From Metallyticus violacea (lineage: Eukaryota; Arthropoda; Insecta; Mantodea; Metallyticidae): a DNA stretch of 64,000 nucleotides. The stretch covers positions 50,498,001-50,562,000 of the forward strand of contig CM060842.1 of the NCBI GenBank assembly GCA_030762175.1, written 5' to 3'. A program made the position numbers and the translations under genes. This document shows positions 29,847 through 44,033 of the stretch, one piece after another. A model generated the notes under the pieces. The model saw only the letters and a program-made list of their open reading frames with translations. It ran no database searches and was not told where the DNA came from. Within the stretch, counting starts at the first letter, position 1. Each line of letters starts with the position of its first letter.

Positions 29847-32800
29847 CCTTTTTTGACTACAGTTAAAGGTTCGTGAATATTTTTAAATAATGGCGTTAAT
29901 GCCAGACATTATGAGTTGACTGTAGCCCGCGATTTTCTCGACTTTCCCCGAAATATGACAAATCTTCCAGGTTAAATTTGTTTTCGACTTAAATAAATTA
30001 ATACAGAACCGAAATGTATTCAAAATTAAAATTAAAATAATATTCATGTGAGTTGTCAACTGTTTGGAATAACTTCATTTTGCTTTGAATTGCGACAGAA
30101 CAACGAACGACAAGCGAGGCGGAAGAAGTCCTTTCCCCACCCCTACACCCTGCAGTCGGTCCTCAGCAATAATCATATAAGACTGTATGCGAGATTAGTT
30201 TAACTTGTGTGTAAACAGAAGAATATTTTAGCATTCCATTGTTCTCTAAATTTAACAAAAAGTGCCATTTCAATTGTGTGTGACAAGTTGCTTTCGTAAA
30301 CTGGAACCGTTAAAAAATGAATACAACTTTAGTTGTTCATTAAGAAACGCACGCATACCACACTGTACTATACATCGTGGAAATTGAAGGACAATGTACT
30401 AACATGTTGCCTACAGAATATATATTTTTGTCCTGCATTTGACAGCGTTATAAACACTAATTCTCTCCATGTGCTTTCTATTATTAAAGTAAGTTAAAAG
30501 CTCTGTAAAGAGTATAACACACTTTACCATTACAATTCTGTATAGTATAAAATACGAATACCTTTAAATGCCATGTGCACAAATTCTTGCAGTATCAAAA
30601 GCCCTATTATGTTCACATTTAAAACTGCTAATTTGTGTCCGTTTGCCATGGAAATGGCCAACCGTAGTATACGAAAAATGTGCAGAAACTTTTTATATTA
30701 CTCATTACACTACTTAGTTTGTACTAAAGAGTTGTCCCCAAAAATGCCGGAAAAAATATAGTCACCTTAGATTTGCCCATAATTTTTGTTTCAGTTGTTT
30801 TACTGGCCCTTATATTTAAGTTTTTAATACAACAAAAAAATATTACATACATGAAATGTAAGGTTTCGCAAGTATGTTGATGATAAGCTACTTCCTTATT
30901 TACTTTCATTTGCCAAACAATCCAACGTGCTTATTTTTACATGTTGACTCCAAGCATTGCATACCGCGCAATTTAGATAGTTATGCGCACCCCCCCCCCC
31001 CCCAAAAGCATGCTTATCTGGTACGATAATTGTATATATATTATGCTATACCGTCCCTTTTTCAACCATTCTAAATGCTACATTTGCTGCTGGTAGAATA
31101 TACACCTCTATGAACTCTAGCAATAATGTGACAAAAACATTATGCCGTTGGCAATTCTGTTTTGATAATACTAAGTAACAGTTGCCGATGCGACAAATAA
31201 ATGAGGAAAAGTGCAATATTAACTACTTTGTATCGTTTATAAACCATTTTCTATGAACGGCTGCTTTTTTATCTACTTTGCCCATCACACTTATTTTGGT
31301 TCCCTTTTTTAGAGGTATTAGAATGTCATCGGTTACAAGTTATCAACTTTTACCATATATGGTCTCAGATATTCACTTCTGTCAGTATTTTACTCACCTG
31401 TTTCAAGATTTCAATTTGTTATACTCTACTGCTTTTTTCCTTTCCGATATTCAACACATGTATCAGTAATTATCTATCTTGAGGCAAACTATTTCCGCTA
31501 CACCTTAAGCCCGTTCGAAACAATGAGCATTTCGCGCAAACAAAAATCTCCCTGCCTTGCTCACCTTGATCATCGCGGTCAGCTGGCTTGCTTCCATGTG
31601 ATAAATGTATTACGTCAGTTCATACAGATATTATTTTTTCCATTTCTGCCACTTTTGCGTAGTGAGGAAAGATGATACGTAAGTTATATGTGGGGAATTG
31701 TCTGCCTCGGAATAGTTTTGTATATGTAATTAACTCGATGATACACGATAACCCAGCAAAGAACAAACTAGCGGTGTTTTGGCTGATGGCGTGAGCGGCG
31801 CTCGTTGTCTGCGGCAGTGGCGGCACATGTTTCCTTTAATATTTCAAAATGTTTTGCTTGTCAACCTGATGGAAGGTGTTAAAATTGATCATCGTTATCC
31901 ATTTATTTACGGCTTCTTTTTTTTTAAAAAAAAACCTATTAAAACTATTCGGTACTTCACATTTTCCCTGCCGTATGTTTTGCTTAAATTCTTCCAGGAT
32001 ATTACGGTTTTATTGCATACGGTATTTTGTAATTACCCCAGAGATAAAAGTCGCAACGGTCAAGGTCAAGGGGACCGAGGGGGCCACAAATTCTTACTAA
32101 TAAAAAAATAAGTTTCGAAAATTATGGTGGTTCTGCAGTAAAAAATGGTAAGTTGCATGGGTAAAACTATATTTTTTGTTACTTGTATATTTCATTTTTA
32201 CATATAACTGGGATGTTCTGACTGTAAATTTGATTGATATTTAAATGAACTGAACTGCACTACTAGATGATTTCTGTACGATTTAGATAATTTCTAGATC
32301 TTTTTTTCAGGCTCTACATCTCCCTTTTAAAAGTTTTGGCCTTCTTCAAAATTTTCCGCCATTAATTTCTAAATATACACATGTTTTCCAATCTATTATA
32401 ATTATAAATAATAATATAAAGAATTTTAGTACGAGAGGACCAAATTACTTAAAATAATTTTATTAATTATTTAAATAACTATTTTGGCAGACGTAAGTGC
32501 AACAAATTTAGAATTTGTGTATATGATTTTAAGTTTTTCATTGTGCTATTTTCTCATCTATTTTTAGATCTTTCTCTTGCTCGTTCTCGTTGAATTCTCA
32601 TTATATATTCTTAAGGTAATCTTTCTTTTGGCATTATTATATGACCAAACCATCTAAACTTAGAGACTTAACATAATGTATAATATCTTAATTTTTATTG
32701 AATAAGATGTAACTCGTCGTTTCGTTTGCCTTGTTATTGTTCAATATTAACACAATCTTATTAGTTTATCTGGAAGGAAGTTAATAGAATTTTTGAATTG

Positions 32801-33155
32801 TATGCCTCAATTATTTTATTTCTGTCGAAATCATGTGAACATCAACAAAGATATTATATAAACCAATGTTTATAACATAACATATTTGCCTTAGTATTAA
32901 GATATTATCGTTAATATATGTTATGCAATGTTCAACTAAGCGATTGGTCTATGATTACACACTATTGTTATTCATAATTTTTTGCCTTCAATAACTCTGT
33001 GTTAATCATCTGCTGTGGAAGCTACCTTATTTTTCCGTATAGTTCTTAAGAGCATCAAGTTTCTTTTCAAAAGCAGTTGTTCCAAATTATAAAATGTACA
33101 TTTTTTTCAAAATTATATTCTAACCTCTCAGTGCACTTGCATATATTAAAAACGA
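29847..33155. other. Intergenic region without recognised gene
   Basis: It contains a C-run at 30990-31003. The open stretch at 31779-32111 (110 codons) crosses homopolymers and resembles nothing I know. CpG-containing patches near 30090-30170 and 31500-31830 may be regulatory, but I see no defined sites. Confidence 0.5.
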
Positions 33156-33159
33156 CACT

Positions 33160-33550
33160 CATGCCCTATTCTGTTGCTGTTCCACATCTTTTCCTATCAC
33201 AAAGCGTCCATATCTTTATCCCTTCTGTTGTTTGTCTACTTGGAATGTACTGCTTGAAGGGATACAAATCTCCAAATCCTACTAATTGTTCATAAACAGT
33301 CACATTTTCTCCAGGATTGCATAATTTTAATAAGGACTTTCACCCATTTCTTACCAATGTTACGGATAATAGCTAGCTTATCAATACGCATCTCTCCTCT
33401 AGTGGGTTTTTTTATCAAACCCAGGACTCTTGATATCTTAAGAGAACTTACAAGTGACATTATTGCCCAAGTATATTTTATTCCATAAACTTCCACGAGA
33501 TCGATAAACACCTGCAAGAAACAAAACCCTGGAACTGAACATTTCTCCAT
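33160..33550 (-). pseudogene. piggyBac-type transposase fragment
   Basis: Two minus-strand frames join near 33310. The first (33290-33550) has 'RGEMRIDKLAIIRNIGKKW', like the 'TDKLAPIRxxWEKF' region of piggyBac transposases. The second gives 'PGENVTVYEQLVGFGDLYPF', then 'KQYIPSRQ' and 'GIKIWTLCD', which match the conserved 'VTVDEQLVPFRGRCPF..YIPNKP..YGIKIW' block. The Asp of the DEQL motif is Tyr here, so catalysis would be lost even without the frameshift. Ends with TTAA were not identified. Confidence 0.75.
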
Positions 33551-33907
33551 AAACTTACTTTCCCTATAAATTTGTCATTTATATTATTTCAATGTCAAGC
33601 ATGACATAATATACCGCTTCAAATGAACTTTTTATCTCAGTTATTTTGGTGACTGCATACCTTGTACCCCTGGTGTATTGACATTCGATGCAAACAGTCG
33701 TATAGTAGAAGCAGTGGATATAACCGCCATGCTATACAATGTGTAGACAAATGATTAGAGCGATTTTAAACATATATTTTCTCTACCGCATACAATATAA
33801 TTTTGAAACATTACTTAAATTGAAGAGTAACTATGAAAGTTCCAATTCTACGCGCGCAGATTTTGTTTTGTTCTGTTTCGTAGCCATAGTAACGGAATAA
33901 ACAAAAA

Positions 33908-34466
33908 ATGGCAAATGAGTATACAAAGTTTTTGGTGTCTTCGAATTCGCGAAACATAATTCATTGGTTACAGTTCAATGGGCGTATAGGCGAAGATTTG
34001 GTATTAATGCCCCTTCTGGTAACAACATTCGTAGGTCGGTACAGTCAGATCCAAATGATGGGGTGTGTCTATAAACGAAAGAACCCTAACGACAGCATAC
34101 GTCAGATGAGAGTGTGGAGAGTCAGAACGGCTTTCGCGCGTAGTCATAAGAATTTGTGCGGCGGGCGAGTCGAAAACTTGCAATTCCAACAATATAGTAT
34201 TGAAAGTGTTAATAAAGCTTCTCCAACAGAGACCGTATTGTCTGCAATTGCTACAGGCCCTACATCCTGAACATTATGTTGTCCGTAGAAATGTTGAACA
34301 GGAATATGAATTGCTAGTCCTGAAATTTTCAGTGAATGTGCCATTTCATCTTAATGGAATAGTAAACAGACATAACGTTCGTATTTGGGAGATAGAAGAA
34401 TTCAAGGGATATTATCATGTGCAAGATTTACCGAAATTGAACGTTTTTGAGATACCCCATCGATAA
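33908..34466 (+). pseudogene. DUF4817-like transposase remnant
   Basis: A 120-codon frame starts 'MANEYTKF' and ends 'ETVLSAIATGPTS'. An overlapping frame (34200-34466) has 'LQALHPEHYVVRR', 'FHLNGIVNRHNVRIWEIE' and 'LPKLNVFEI'. These resemble the linker and first catalytic block of mariner-superfamily transposases common in insects (usual 'HLSGxVNRHNxRxWGxEN... SPKVNVFCA'). The N-terminal frame is long and starts after an in-frame leader, so it was tested as a domesticated gene. The frameshift in the middle argues for simple decay. Confidence 0.6.
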
Positions 34467-34816
34467 ATACATGCTCCCCCCTTTTTTTCTTGGAATAAAT
34501 TTGCTGCATGACATGCTCCAGAATTGGCTGTTTCACTAACTACTAGATAAACAGAACAACATATTTTAGCTACAAGATAGCGCTCCCCCTCACTTCCTCA
34601 ATTTTAAATTGACTCAAAATTATATTGTACACCGCAGCGGAAAAAAGTTCGTCACGCAAAAGCTACGTAAGCTAAGGGAATTACTCATCTAGTAGAGTAA
34701 CTTTAAAAATTACTATAAAATCCAAATTATAGCCTTATTAATTAATGAAATGAAATAAATTATGGCATTGCTGCATTGTAAGTTAAAATTCTTTCAATCT
34801 ATAAGCATAAAGAACG

Positions 34817-34850
<34 letters not shown>
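34817..34850. repeat. (TTA)n microsatellite
   Basis: An uninterrupted ATT/TTA repeat of about 11 units. Confidence 0.95.
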
Positions 34851-35830
34851 GGGATTAAACCACAAAAATTAATGTTATACTATTAATTAAATTAAATGTA
34901 TTAATCACTGATAGACAAAGCTTTACTGTGTGGATATATTTAAACATATTTAATTGTAACCATGTTTACCATTCACTAAAATACAGAAAAATAACAAAGT
35001 TTCGAGTTGCATTGCGTATTTAAGAGTTCCGTGTTTCAATAAACAAAATTACGTTATTATTAAAAATAATTAAAATGTAATAAGCAATATACACAATAAA
35101 CAATCGCAAGTTTTGTCAATTTTCATTAACTTTGAAATTTAATTGAAATGTTGTTGTAGTAAAAACATGTAACGCTAAAGTTTTAGAAGGTTACACAGTG
35201 CTCTTACATATAAATATAGGTCTCAAACACATTTTAGATTAACATTTAACATTTTCTATCTTCACGATGATGCTTTTGTTAAATATAAAGCATACCCATC
35301 GTTATAAATACAGTTTATATGCTGAATTAATTCATCCTTATATTTTAAAACAACATAGAGAAAATTAAATGCAAGAGCGCTTTTTTAATTTCCATTTTCA
35401 AGTATACTATGGTCCAATTTTCATAAACTAATTTTGCTTATTTTATTTAAATTGTACATATAGAATTTTGTAATGAAGAAATAAATATTGGTGCCGCTAG
35501 AGCGATTTTTAAATTTGGGGTATCAGGTAACCCCCCCCTTCTGATGATCCGATTGCTTTGATTTTCGGAAACTACTTTTAACAATTTATTTTAAAGAAAT
35601 ATATCGAATTTCGTTGAGAGAAAAAATTGCGGCCTCTAGAGCGATTTATATTTTATTTATTTATATATGTATTTTAAGTTTTCGCCTTAGTTTTTGCTGG
35701 TGAACGAACTCTGCGAATCATTTGTTAATAGGTTATTATATGTAGAGTTTCGTTGAGAAAAAACAAAAATTCCGACTGCTTCTGCAGCGTGAACGGACAC
35801 ATACACACACATGATGTATTTTTATTTGCT
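34851..35830. other. Intergenic, no gene seen
   Basis: AT-rich. A segment 'ccgctagagcgattt' near 35494 has a related copy 'cctctagagcgattt' near 35632, about 138 bp apart, which may be an old duplication. Confidence 0.45.
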
Positions 35831-36024
35831 TTATTTGCGGACACTCTTTAACAGCTATAAGTTCTTTTCTATGCCGTAATTGTACGACACGGGACCCACA
35901 GCTTTACTTCTCTTCCGGAGGAAACCATACTTAGGATTTTTACGTGCGAAAAAAGCCATTGATCCTGGACGGGACTGAAACCGCGTTCTTGGATTTAGGA
36001 GGCAAGCATGGTTACTACCCCTCC
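35831..36024 (-). repeat. SINE family A copy, internally deleted
   Basis: The minus strand shows the family A head remnant ('accatgcttgcctcctaaat'), body ('gtgggtcccgtgtcgtac') and tail ('gttaaagagtgtccgcaaat'). About 50 bp between body and tail are missing, and the B box is mutated. Confidence 0.75.
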
Positions 36025-37022
36025 CCCTACATACACACACAAAATATATATTCATTGTCATTTTCAGTGCCTGTTAGGTAGGATCGATGAAGATTTTAAG
36101 TTTTGTTTGTTTGTTCTTTTTTTTCCCCCAAAAAAATTGTTTAACGGATATACAACCGCCATAAGCATTCCTTCAGAATTCGCTAATATAAGTTTAAAAC
36201 CACTATAATCATTTGCGTACATGCTGTATTTTGATATTTTGAAAAAAGTTTCTTTTCATATCTGACAGGATGTTGACTGTATAAATAAATAATCACTGGT
36301 ACTATCGCTTTCACAAGCGGAACTCAAATGATCATAATATTAAAAAACAGACCCTTCATTGTACGATGCAGTGCTATCTCAACTTCACTCAAATCTTCAA
36401 TTTGATAATGTCTCCTGCACAGCGTTGTCAACACCTTTCCTGCTAAAATCCGTGGATTTTCTGAAAAATCCGTATATCCAGTATAAAAAATTGGCAGACT
36501 TTGCGTAACATGTGACATTTTAACTGTGGTTAAAGGGACTCGAGGTAAAGATAAAACGGTGGTTAACATATCATGTACCGGTACTGTTGGCAGTTAGATT
36601 TCAATAACAAGAGTAACGGCATTACTAGCTAATTCAGGTGAATTAGTATGTGACACAGGCCTATCCATTGCTGCAAAGTGCAATTATCTAATATTATGAT
36701 AATCACATTTGGAACATTTTAAAATGAGAATTTAATGCTACAAATCTATTAAAAACTTTAATGATAACTGAAACCTAATTCTATCAAAATATTGTTATAT
36801 CAAAATAATTAAAACTAGTGCTAGCACACGAGCTGCGTATCTATTCACCGCTTTCATCGCTGCTACCTTCTCGTTTGTGACCCTGCTTTCATAAGTGTTA
36901 GTTATATCATCTTGAAATATTGAAATATTGTAACAATATTTGAAGACATTAAAACATTCTTTTGATTATTAAACTCCCTTAACAATAATCTTCAATAGGA
37001 AAATTGTAACAATATTTATTTA
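36025..37022. other. Possible hAT-derived non-coding sequence
   Basis: The segment 'aatccgtggattttctg' followed by 'aaaatccgtatatcc' (about 36448) has a related copy at about 37317. Between them only short open frames occur. It may be the degraded body of the hAT element whose coding end lies at 37.0-37.1 kb. Confidence 0.35.
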
Positions 37023-37140
37023 AACATTCTTTTGTTTGTAAAACTCCCACAAGTCTACTTGTCATCTTATTTCTAATTTTATTTTTGTTTAAATGGATAG
37101 TAGAAAACACTCTTTCTACTCCAGAACTGCTATGTGGCAG
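37023..37140 (-). pseudogene. hAT transposase C-terminal fragment
   Basis: One open minus-strand frame of about 39 codons includes 'SSGVERVFSTIHLNKNKIRN' and then 'KMTSRLVGVL'. This is the hAT dimerisation motif (usual SNAxVERxFSxxNxIKTKxRNRL) found at the C-terminus of hAT transposases. The catalytic core is not visible nearby. Confidence 0.65.
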
Positions 37141-39560
37141 TGATTTCTTATTTATTTAAATATCAATCTGATACCAAGTGTTGTCATGGTTGACTAATGT
37201 GAAACAGACTGTTATTTATGTCTGGTAGTCCGCTAAAAATAATAAAATGAAATGGTAAAAGAGCATTGATCGATTTATCACTTACATATTGAAATAATAC
37301 CGCCTGATCTAAAACAAATCCGTAGATTCAGGGTTAAAATCCGTATATCTGTGGATATATCCTAGAACTGGCAAAGATGCACCTGCATTCAAACTGACAA
37401 TTATAATATTCAAGGATAGTATTAAGAATTGAACGCCAAGCAGCAATTCATGCCTTGATAATAGAGCACAGGCTCATTGTTGCAATAAAATGCAATTGAT
37501 TGTGACCACAATCGGTGTATTACAATACAAAACGATGAATATGTCATAAAATTGCACACAAATACTAATATCGCATGTTAGTAATCAAGCTTTCCGGTGG
37601 GCTATATTGACCCCAAGTTCTAATGTTATGTATATACCTGTTACAGCTCGAGACTAACCTATGGAATGATATTTTACAATAAAATGTAAAAATTTAACAG
37701 GATATAATAAGATCTTCTCTTTTTCTTTCTTTCTTTCTTTTTTTGAGAGGTAATTAGAAACCAATATTTATTACGGGTTAATGCAGGCTTCACTGTAATT
37801 TATTGTATTAAACGAACTGAGTGTCTTGCGACTGCTTAATTGGTAGTGATTTCAAAGCTGCCTCGTTTATGAAGCTTGGAGAGTACTATCCAACCCACGT
37901 GGATTTCCCAACGGAAATTTGCACCAGGACTAGTGGACACGGACAATAAACATCCGTTCAGTGAGTAGTGGTAGGGAAATACGTGGTCACCTCTGATTAC
38001 TAACGCTGTTATGCAAGTGTTCCGATCCGTGTGATTCATTTAGCACGTGCTGTTTTGTTGGCTAATGAAGCAGGAGAGAGAACTGAGCGACCAGATTAGC
38101 AGCAGTCTACCACAACTCTTCACTCATTTGCATTTGATTTTTCACTGTGCGGTAAGGTTAGTTTCGTCGTGAAGTTTAATACACGTTTCAAACGTTCCAG
38201 AAACAATCGTTGAAATTTACACGTCTTTCAAAATCGTGTCCGCATAATTAAAGATTCTTTTGTTATTTATTAATGTCCTGTGTCAAATGCGATTATGAAT
38301 ATCTTATTAATGGGTCAAAAGTGCAACCTAAAAATATTATTTATTTAACGCACTGGTCCGATTCTTTCTACTCACTATAACTCAAGAATTTTTAATCAGC
38401 CATATGTCCCTAATAGGGTTCAGTTTTTGTAGATGATTTATCATTTGCAATTTAGATTTTTAATCATGTAGTTCACAAAGCGCTCTGCACTTTTAGGCAA
38501 GCTGTACACACATATCGGTAACTGTTAATAAACGCAGTTTCTTTTTCAAGCTACTTTCCCTGAAAGTTTGCCTATTAGGTGAACAGCAAGTAGAAAGATT
38601 TCACTAAGGTATGGCGGAACACAAATACCAGGATTGATGGAATGTACATGATTGCGGACTATTGTTAGATACTGCAGGGAGAACCACTATCTCCTTACGA
38701 GGTAGGAAACAGCAAAAGAATCTTTCAGGAAAAACGAAAAAATTCATATTGACTCCTTAAAATCTTAATTATTATGATGGAATAAAAAAAATCAATAAAT
38801 GTACATACGACTATATACCTTTAACATTTCTTCCCTTTTCCGCTCCATTATGTGAAAAATCCTTAAGTAATGGAGAAAAATGAGGTCACGTTTCACAACA
38901 TACCAAACTACGAAAATTCTGTTTAATATCACAGTTTTCCATGATCTCAATTTTCAGGTGTATGTTACAAGACCAACGGCATAGGCAGTTTTTTCCTCAA
39001 AGGAGTGGTTTTCAATTTTGTATTTGAGATAACTAGGGGATAAAATGAATGAGTAAACCTTTTAACAAAAAATGCTACTTGCCTAATCAATTTTATAAAA
39101 TTGGTCGCTGAATATTGGAAGGACAGAATTTGGGACTAGCATTTGTTTTTTAAACAACAAATTGGGAGCAGTTTAAAAGTTCCATACCTAGTTCAGCGGG
39201 TCGGAAGTTAGATACCGCTTTGCTGCCTGTAAATTTATGTAGATTGTGGCGCTCAAGCGTTTAACCATTTTAAAACTTAGGTACAACATATTAAATTATA
39301 GAATTTGGTACCGATCCCCTTTTAATATAGATGCTGGAAATTTTGCCCGCTTTATTGACGCACAAACAACTTCTTACGAAATTAACCGACATTTCAATAC
39401 CCAATCATTATTGGACCTAATTTCGTTTCGATTGTGTAAGTTCCTAGGTTTGATACCAGCTCAATTTTTCAATATCCTCCAAATTAGAAACCGTAAGATC
39501 TGGGGAACAAAATAATTCTGGTACCAAATATACGATGCAATTCTTTCATGGATTGAAGAG
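37141..39560. other. Intergenic, no gene seen
   Basis: Open frames at 37836-38039 (minus) and 39246-39515 (plus, 89 codons) have no recognisable motif. A CTTT repeat lies near 37722-37745. Confidence 0.45.
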
Positions 39561-39566
39561 TTTTTT

Positions 39567-39611
<45 letters not shown>
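39561..39611. repeat. Poly-T followed by (TA)n
   Basis: About 12 T and then about 19 TA units. Confidence 0.95.
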
Positions 39612-39616
<5 letters not shown>

Positions 39617-39644
39617 TCCCCCTTTCTTTCAGTCACAGAACTTG

Positions 39645-39860
39645 CTTAATTAAACTTCTTCACCAGTTTTTATATTGTTTTACGTGTTGGAGCCGAGCTA
39701 CCAGGAAATTTATCCCTAAATATGTCTCGTTCTGCAACACTATTTTCTGTACCTGATGCAAGCCTTGAAGATGAATATATGTCGACGCAGTGAATATCTC
39801 GCCATTGCCAAATACTACTACACTGTTTAATGAAATCTCATTCCCAACTGCACAGCACAA
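39645..39860 (-). pseudogene. DUF4817-type transposase N-terminal remnant
   Basis: A shifted minus-strand frame reads 'RDIFRDKFPGSSAPTRKTI', then 'KLVKKF' after a stop. This is the typical insect helix-turn-helix signature 'FRDRFPGxPxPxxxTIxRLVxKF'. The 66-codon frame over the same bases is in another phase. Nothing else of the element is visible. Confidence 0.55.
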
Positions 39861-42354
39861 CTGCTCGACCCTGTCAAATTCTCGATCAAACTGGGAGAGA
39901 GAATTGCGCTGCGCGTGCCAATTTCAGCGATTGGAGAGGGTAGGCCCGCTGGTCGGATGATCTAAGTTACGAGATTTTTAAACTGCAATCACTATGTTGC
40001 ATTTTTCACTTGTCAATTATCCAAAAGGCTACTTATCAAAATTTAAAAATGTAAATAAATAAATAAATAAATTGAGAGGAAAAAGTGACCTTCAAAGGGT
40101 GGTTTAATCCCACTCCCCTCGCCCACCTTAACCCTACGTCCCTGTAAGAGATAAGGTTAAATTTAGCTAAACAAGTTCCAAAGGGAAAGAATTAACGTGC
40201 ATTATGACAGAAGTTTATTGGAATGTTGTGAAAGTAAGACGTACATGTGTCCATACTCTCGACCTTGAAACTACTGATGAATGTTTGAGTAAAGGTTTCA
40301 GGACGCCTCCTTTATTTAAGTGCCGCCTTTTCCTGCCATGGGGAGGAAAACGTTTTTTGTTCGGAATACATGTTTACAAATCACGCTCTTTTCTTTAGTG
40401 AAAAACGAGTAATAAATATGTGATGTTAATGATAAAATATTAACATTTAAGATCAATCATTCGTTGAGTAATGTTAATATATAACCTATTTAGTACTAGG
40501 GCAATACTTAATAAGCTTTTGGGAGGCAAATGGATATATATATATACACTTTATTCACTATGGTCTGTCCATCATTATTTATAGCAGATGTTAACAAAAA
40601 GCATACGGCGGAAATAATTTTGATAAGACTGCCCAGCCTCTTTATTCCCAAATTTGCTTACAAAGTAGTATGGCTTTTAAAATGAATACTCTCGATAATT
40701 TATATATATTTCTATTTGTTGCCCATAGCTTGAAGCATTTTATTACATCGCCCTCATTCAATTGCAGTTGATATACACTAGTGGAAACCGGCTGACCATA
40801 AATAGATACGTGATTTGCAGTAAGACTGGAGTTAAAGTTTCGTTGACAAGGACAATTAAGCTTGCTCAGTCGTGTTTATCACGCCAACTATTTTAGTTGC
40901 ATTTTTGTAGGAAGTGCGTGTTAGATTTTCTATTGTGTACTAATGTATTGTGCTATATGCCGAGAGTGGATTAGATGCTTGTACAAAAAATATTTATGAT
41001 TTACGTACAAAAGAAATTGTATAAACACTACTGGATATAGTTTCCTGGAGTAATATCTCTATTGGAAAGTGCAATATCCAGATTATTAAAAAAGTTCCAA
41101 CCCAAGACGTTTTTAATATATAAACTTTATTTTATGGATTAGAATCTTATCCTCGCGAGTCTATAACACGATTCGCCCTGCGGTTGTTTATCTATCGGCA
41201 GTGCGCATAGAGCCCCACTCAGCTGTTGCATCTCCAGTCATATAAAATTATTCTCTACCTATATAAAACCCGTGGAGGCGCTGAAACAAAATATTCGGGA
41301 GGTAGTTTACAGTATTTGGGGGGTAGGGGGATGAATTGCATCGATTGTTAACATTATTTCAAAAGATTCAGGTATGTCTCACAGCTGAGGTGAGCACTTG
41401 TACTGTACCGGTTAGTACATTATTTACTACTAATAAATAACAAAATACTGAGTTTTGACCACGCAAATGTTTATTTCAGAAACCAGTCAAGCGCCAATTA
41501 AAAGGGCAAGTCAGCTAGTGGCGGAATATGTTTCTATGAGGGTATCTCACATTTTAGTGCACAAATCAATCAAACAAAGTACTCCTATAAAGGTCAGGCA
41601 TGACATTAAATTTCGTGTTTGGGTCAGAAATTGCGGGTACATTTTTTTTTTTTTTTTTTTTTTTTGTTACCCAATATGATAAAGAAACTGATCCTTTATA
41701 ATGATAGTCCATCAGGACAAAACAAGAATCACGCAGTTGTTAAGATTTTTGATGAACCTTTGTAACAAAGAGCGATTTGACAGTATCACCCACAACCTTT
41801 CCCTATCCGTATTTACCACGTGACAGACTTTAGGGCTATAAAACATTTGCTGAAACAACTTGATTGAATGCACACTCCAGAGGAATATATGGAGCTTATA
41901 CTGAAAGTTAAGTAAAACAATTTGTTTTACTGTTCACAAAGATACCTCCCAACATGTCAGAAGCTTCAAAACAGGGGACTCATTCATACAAAACGCTTAC
42001 TAACTCAGACGGTATCTCTGGTAGGCAGGAGTTTGTTTATGAGGAATGATTAGCTCCTTTCATGATGAATAGGCACTGCTGATTTCATCCTTTATTATCT
42101 CTTTATTAGCAAATATGAACTAAACCTAATTACAAACATTTTCTTTTTCAACTCTGTATTAGCAATATGATCTAAACCTAATTACAAACGTTTTCTTTTT
42201 CCACAAGTACGGGTTTTATGACCTAATCCTCAAAAATTCCAGAATGCCATAAAAATACGTTTGCTACATTCGTTTATTGCAGAGATCAGTGAAATGCAAA
42301 ACATTTTAATTTTTTTGCAGCCAAGTTATAAAGCACAAAATAAATATACGCTAC

Positions 42355-42404
<50 letters not shown>

Positions 42405-43182
42405 GCTTGTTGATTGACTGCATTCTGAAATTAAACGATTCAATTTCCCTACGTGTTATGCAGTAATTTTTCGTCGTCAATAGTGTATTATATTGTACTC
42501 AAGTGTTGAAAGGCATATATTTCGCAGTTGAGTGTCATTAGTTTACCTCGGGTTGCATTTCACGCAAAAATCGTAATGAGCCTTTCAACAAGTATGTTAC
42601 ATTATATTTTCATACTACCATGTCGTTATGTTAACTTATTTTATTTAATTATAATTTATTTTAATTTAGTAAGTTAAAAATAACGAGAGCTAGAAATTTC
42701 GAATCGATTAGTATTTGTTTATGTTTGTATAGTTACGCGTTAGTGTTTTGCTAGCCGTTGGTGTTATTGAAACATATTAGTAGCTCGATAAAATGAAGGC
42801 TAACTGAAAGTTATAATGGAATTTGAGAAAGCGAAAAGATTTTGAAAACACTTCATTCAAGATGGTTGAAGCTGTGATTAAAGGAGTGTTTTGCTGCCTG
42901 ACAAATCTAAAAAACTGTTTGAGCGAGAACGTGATTTATTCAGTTTGGTGCAAAGGAAATTTTCCGGACAGTGAGAATGTTATGTTTGCGTATTTTCTGA
43001 GGAAATCGAAGGTAATGATTTTTTCAACACTACATTCCATGTTAAAGTCGGTAATCTGAGAATAGAGCACCCCATCCATTTGTTAAAATGTTCCAAGATC
43101 ATGAGGATTGCATGTGGGTTTGGGGAGTGAAACGCATCATACACAAACGTCTGGAAGATTACCTTAATGTGTATATATGTCT
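39861..43182. other. Intergenic, no gene seen, several simple repeats
   Basis: It contains T-runs (41642-41665), a (CA)n array, and a 60-bp tandem duplication at about 42095-42200 ('ctaaacctaattacaaac' twice). A G-rich patch 'tttggggggtagggggatg' lies near 41318. No coding exon was recognised. Confidence 0.45.
42357..42402. repeat. (CA)n microsatellite
   Basis: About 23 uninterrupted CA units; the 'VCVCVC' open frame opposite is an artefact. Confidence 0.98.
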
Positions 43183-43461
43183 GTCCTGGTGGTGTAGTAG
43201 TAACCATACTTGCCTTCTAAACCCAAGATCGCGGGTTCAAACCCGGCCAGCATCGATGGATTTTTTCGGCGTAAAAATCCTAAGTATGGTTTCCTTCGGA
43301 AGGGAAGTAAAGCCGTGGGTCCCGTGTCGTACATTTACGGCACGAGAAAGAACCTCAAGCCTGAAAGAGAGGCCTCTGAGCAAAATTTGTCGGCCGTTCC
43401 ATGCCCTGAGTTGAATGGGACGCTGATGACCTGAGATGTTAAAGAGCGTCCATAAATAAAC
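43183..43461 (+). repeat. SINE family A copy, full length
   Basis: It has the complete head (GTCCTGGTGGTGTAGTAGTA, B box GGGTTCAAACCC), body, and tail 'gagatgttaaagagcgtcc' followed by 'ataaataaac'. It is the best reference copy in the window and about 279 bp long. There is no obvious long A tail. Confidence 0.9.
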
Positions 43462-44033
43462 GGGGGGAGGGGAAGGGCAGGGATATACCGGAAAACCATA
43501 TCGGGATTATTTTGAAAGTGTTTTTAATCTATTAATTTTTTTCTTCCTCCCACAACAGTATATCTTCAATGGTTGGAAATACTTACAATCTGCAATACAT
43601 CTTTCCATATATAGGTATCAAGCTTAGGAAGATTTGGGGTTATGTGCAGGAGCGGCACCTCTAGGAGGTTTCTGGTTGCGTTACCCAACAGCTAACGTTT
43701 AATTAGCCATAAATATTGCTAAATGCATTTTCTATGGCGAAAATGCGTATAGGGGATTTGAATTGCGGTCGCGTTGTAAATTTATCTCGGTAAGCTTCTG
43801 AGTATGGTGTGGGCAGAAGAGTGGAAGCGGAAAGAAGTCTGTCTTATTCATGAGTCATTATGTGTCATCTGAAATGTTACCTCTAATCAAGTTTGTCTCG
43901 AGTTTCTACGGCCGATTCATTGCGTCATGAAATTGAATAACAGATTTTAAAAGACTATTGTCATGTTTGAGAAAGTTCGTCTTATTCATGTGTTTTTAGT
44001 TTTCCAGATCTGCCACTAGGGGGGGTTGCATGT

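Noticed and set aside
33908..34270. Domesticated transposase gene
   Set aside because: The 120-codon frame is intact at its start, but the adjoining transposase block is in another frame with no splice sites between, so decay is simpler.
42286..42480. Cys/Val-repeat protein
   Set aside because: Product of the (CA)n microsatellite.
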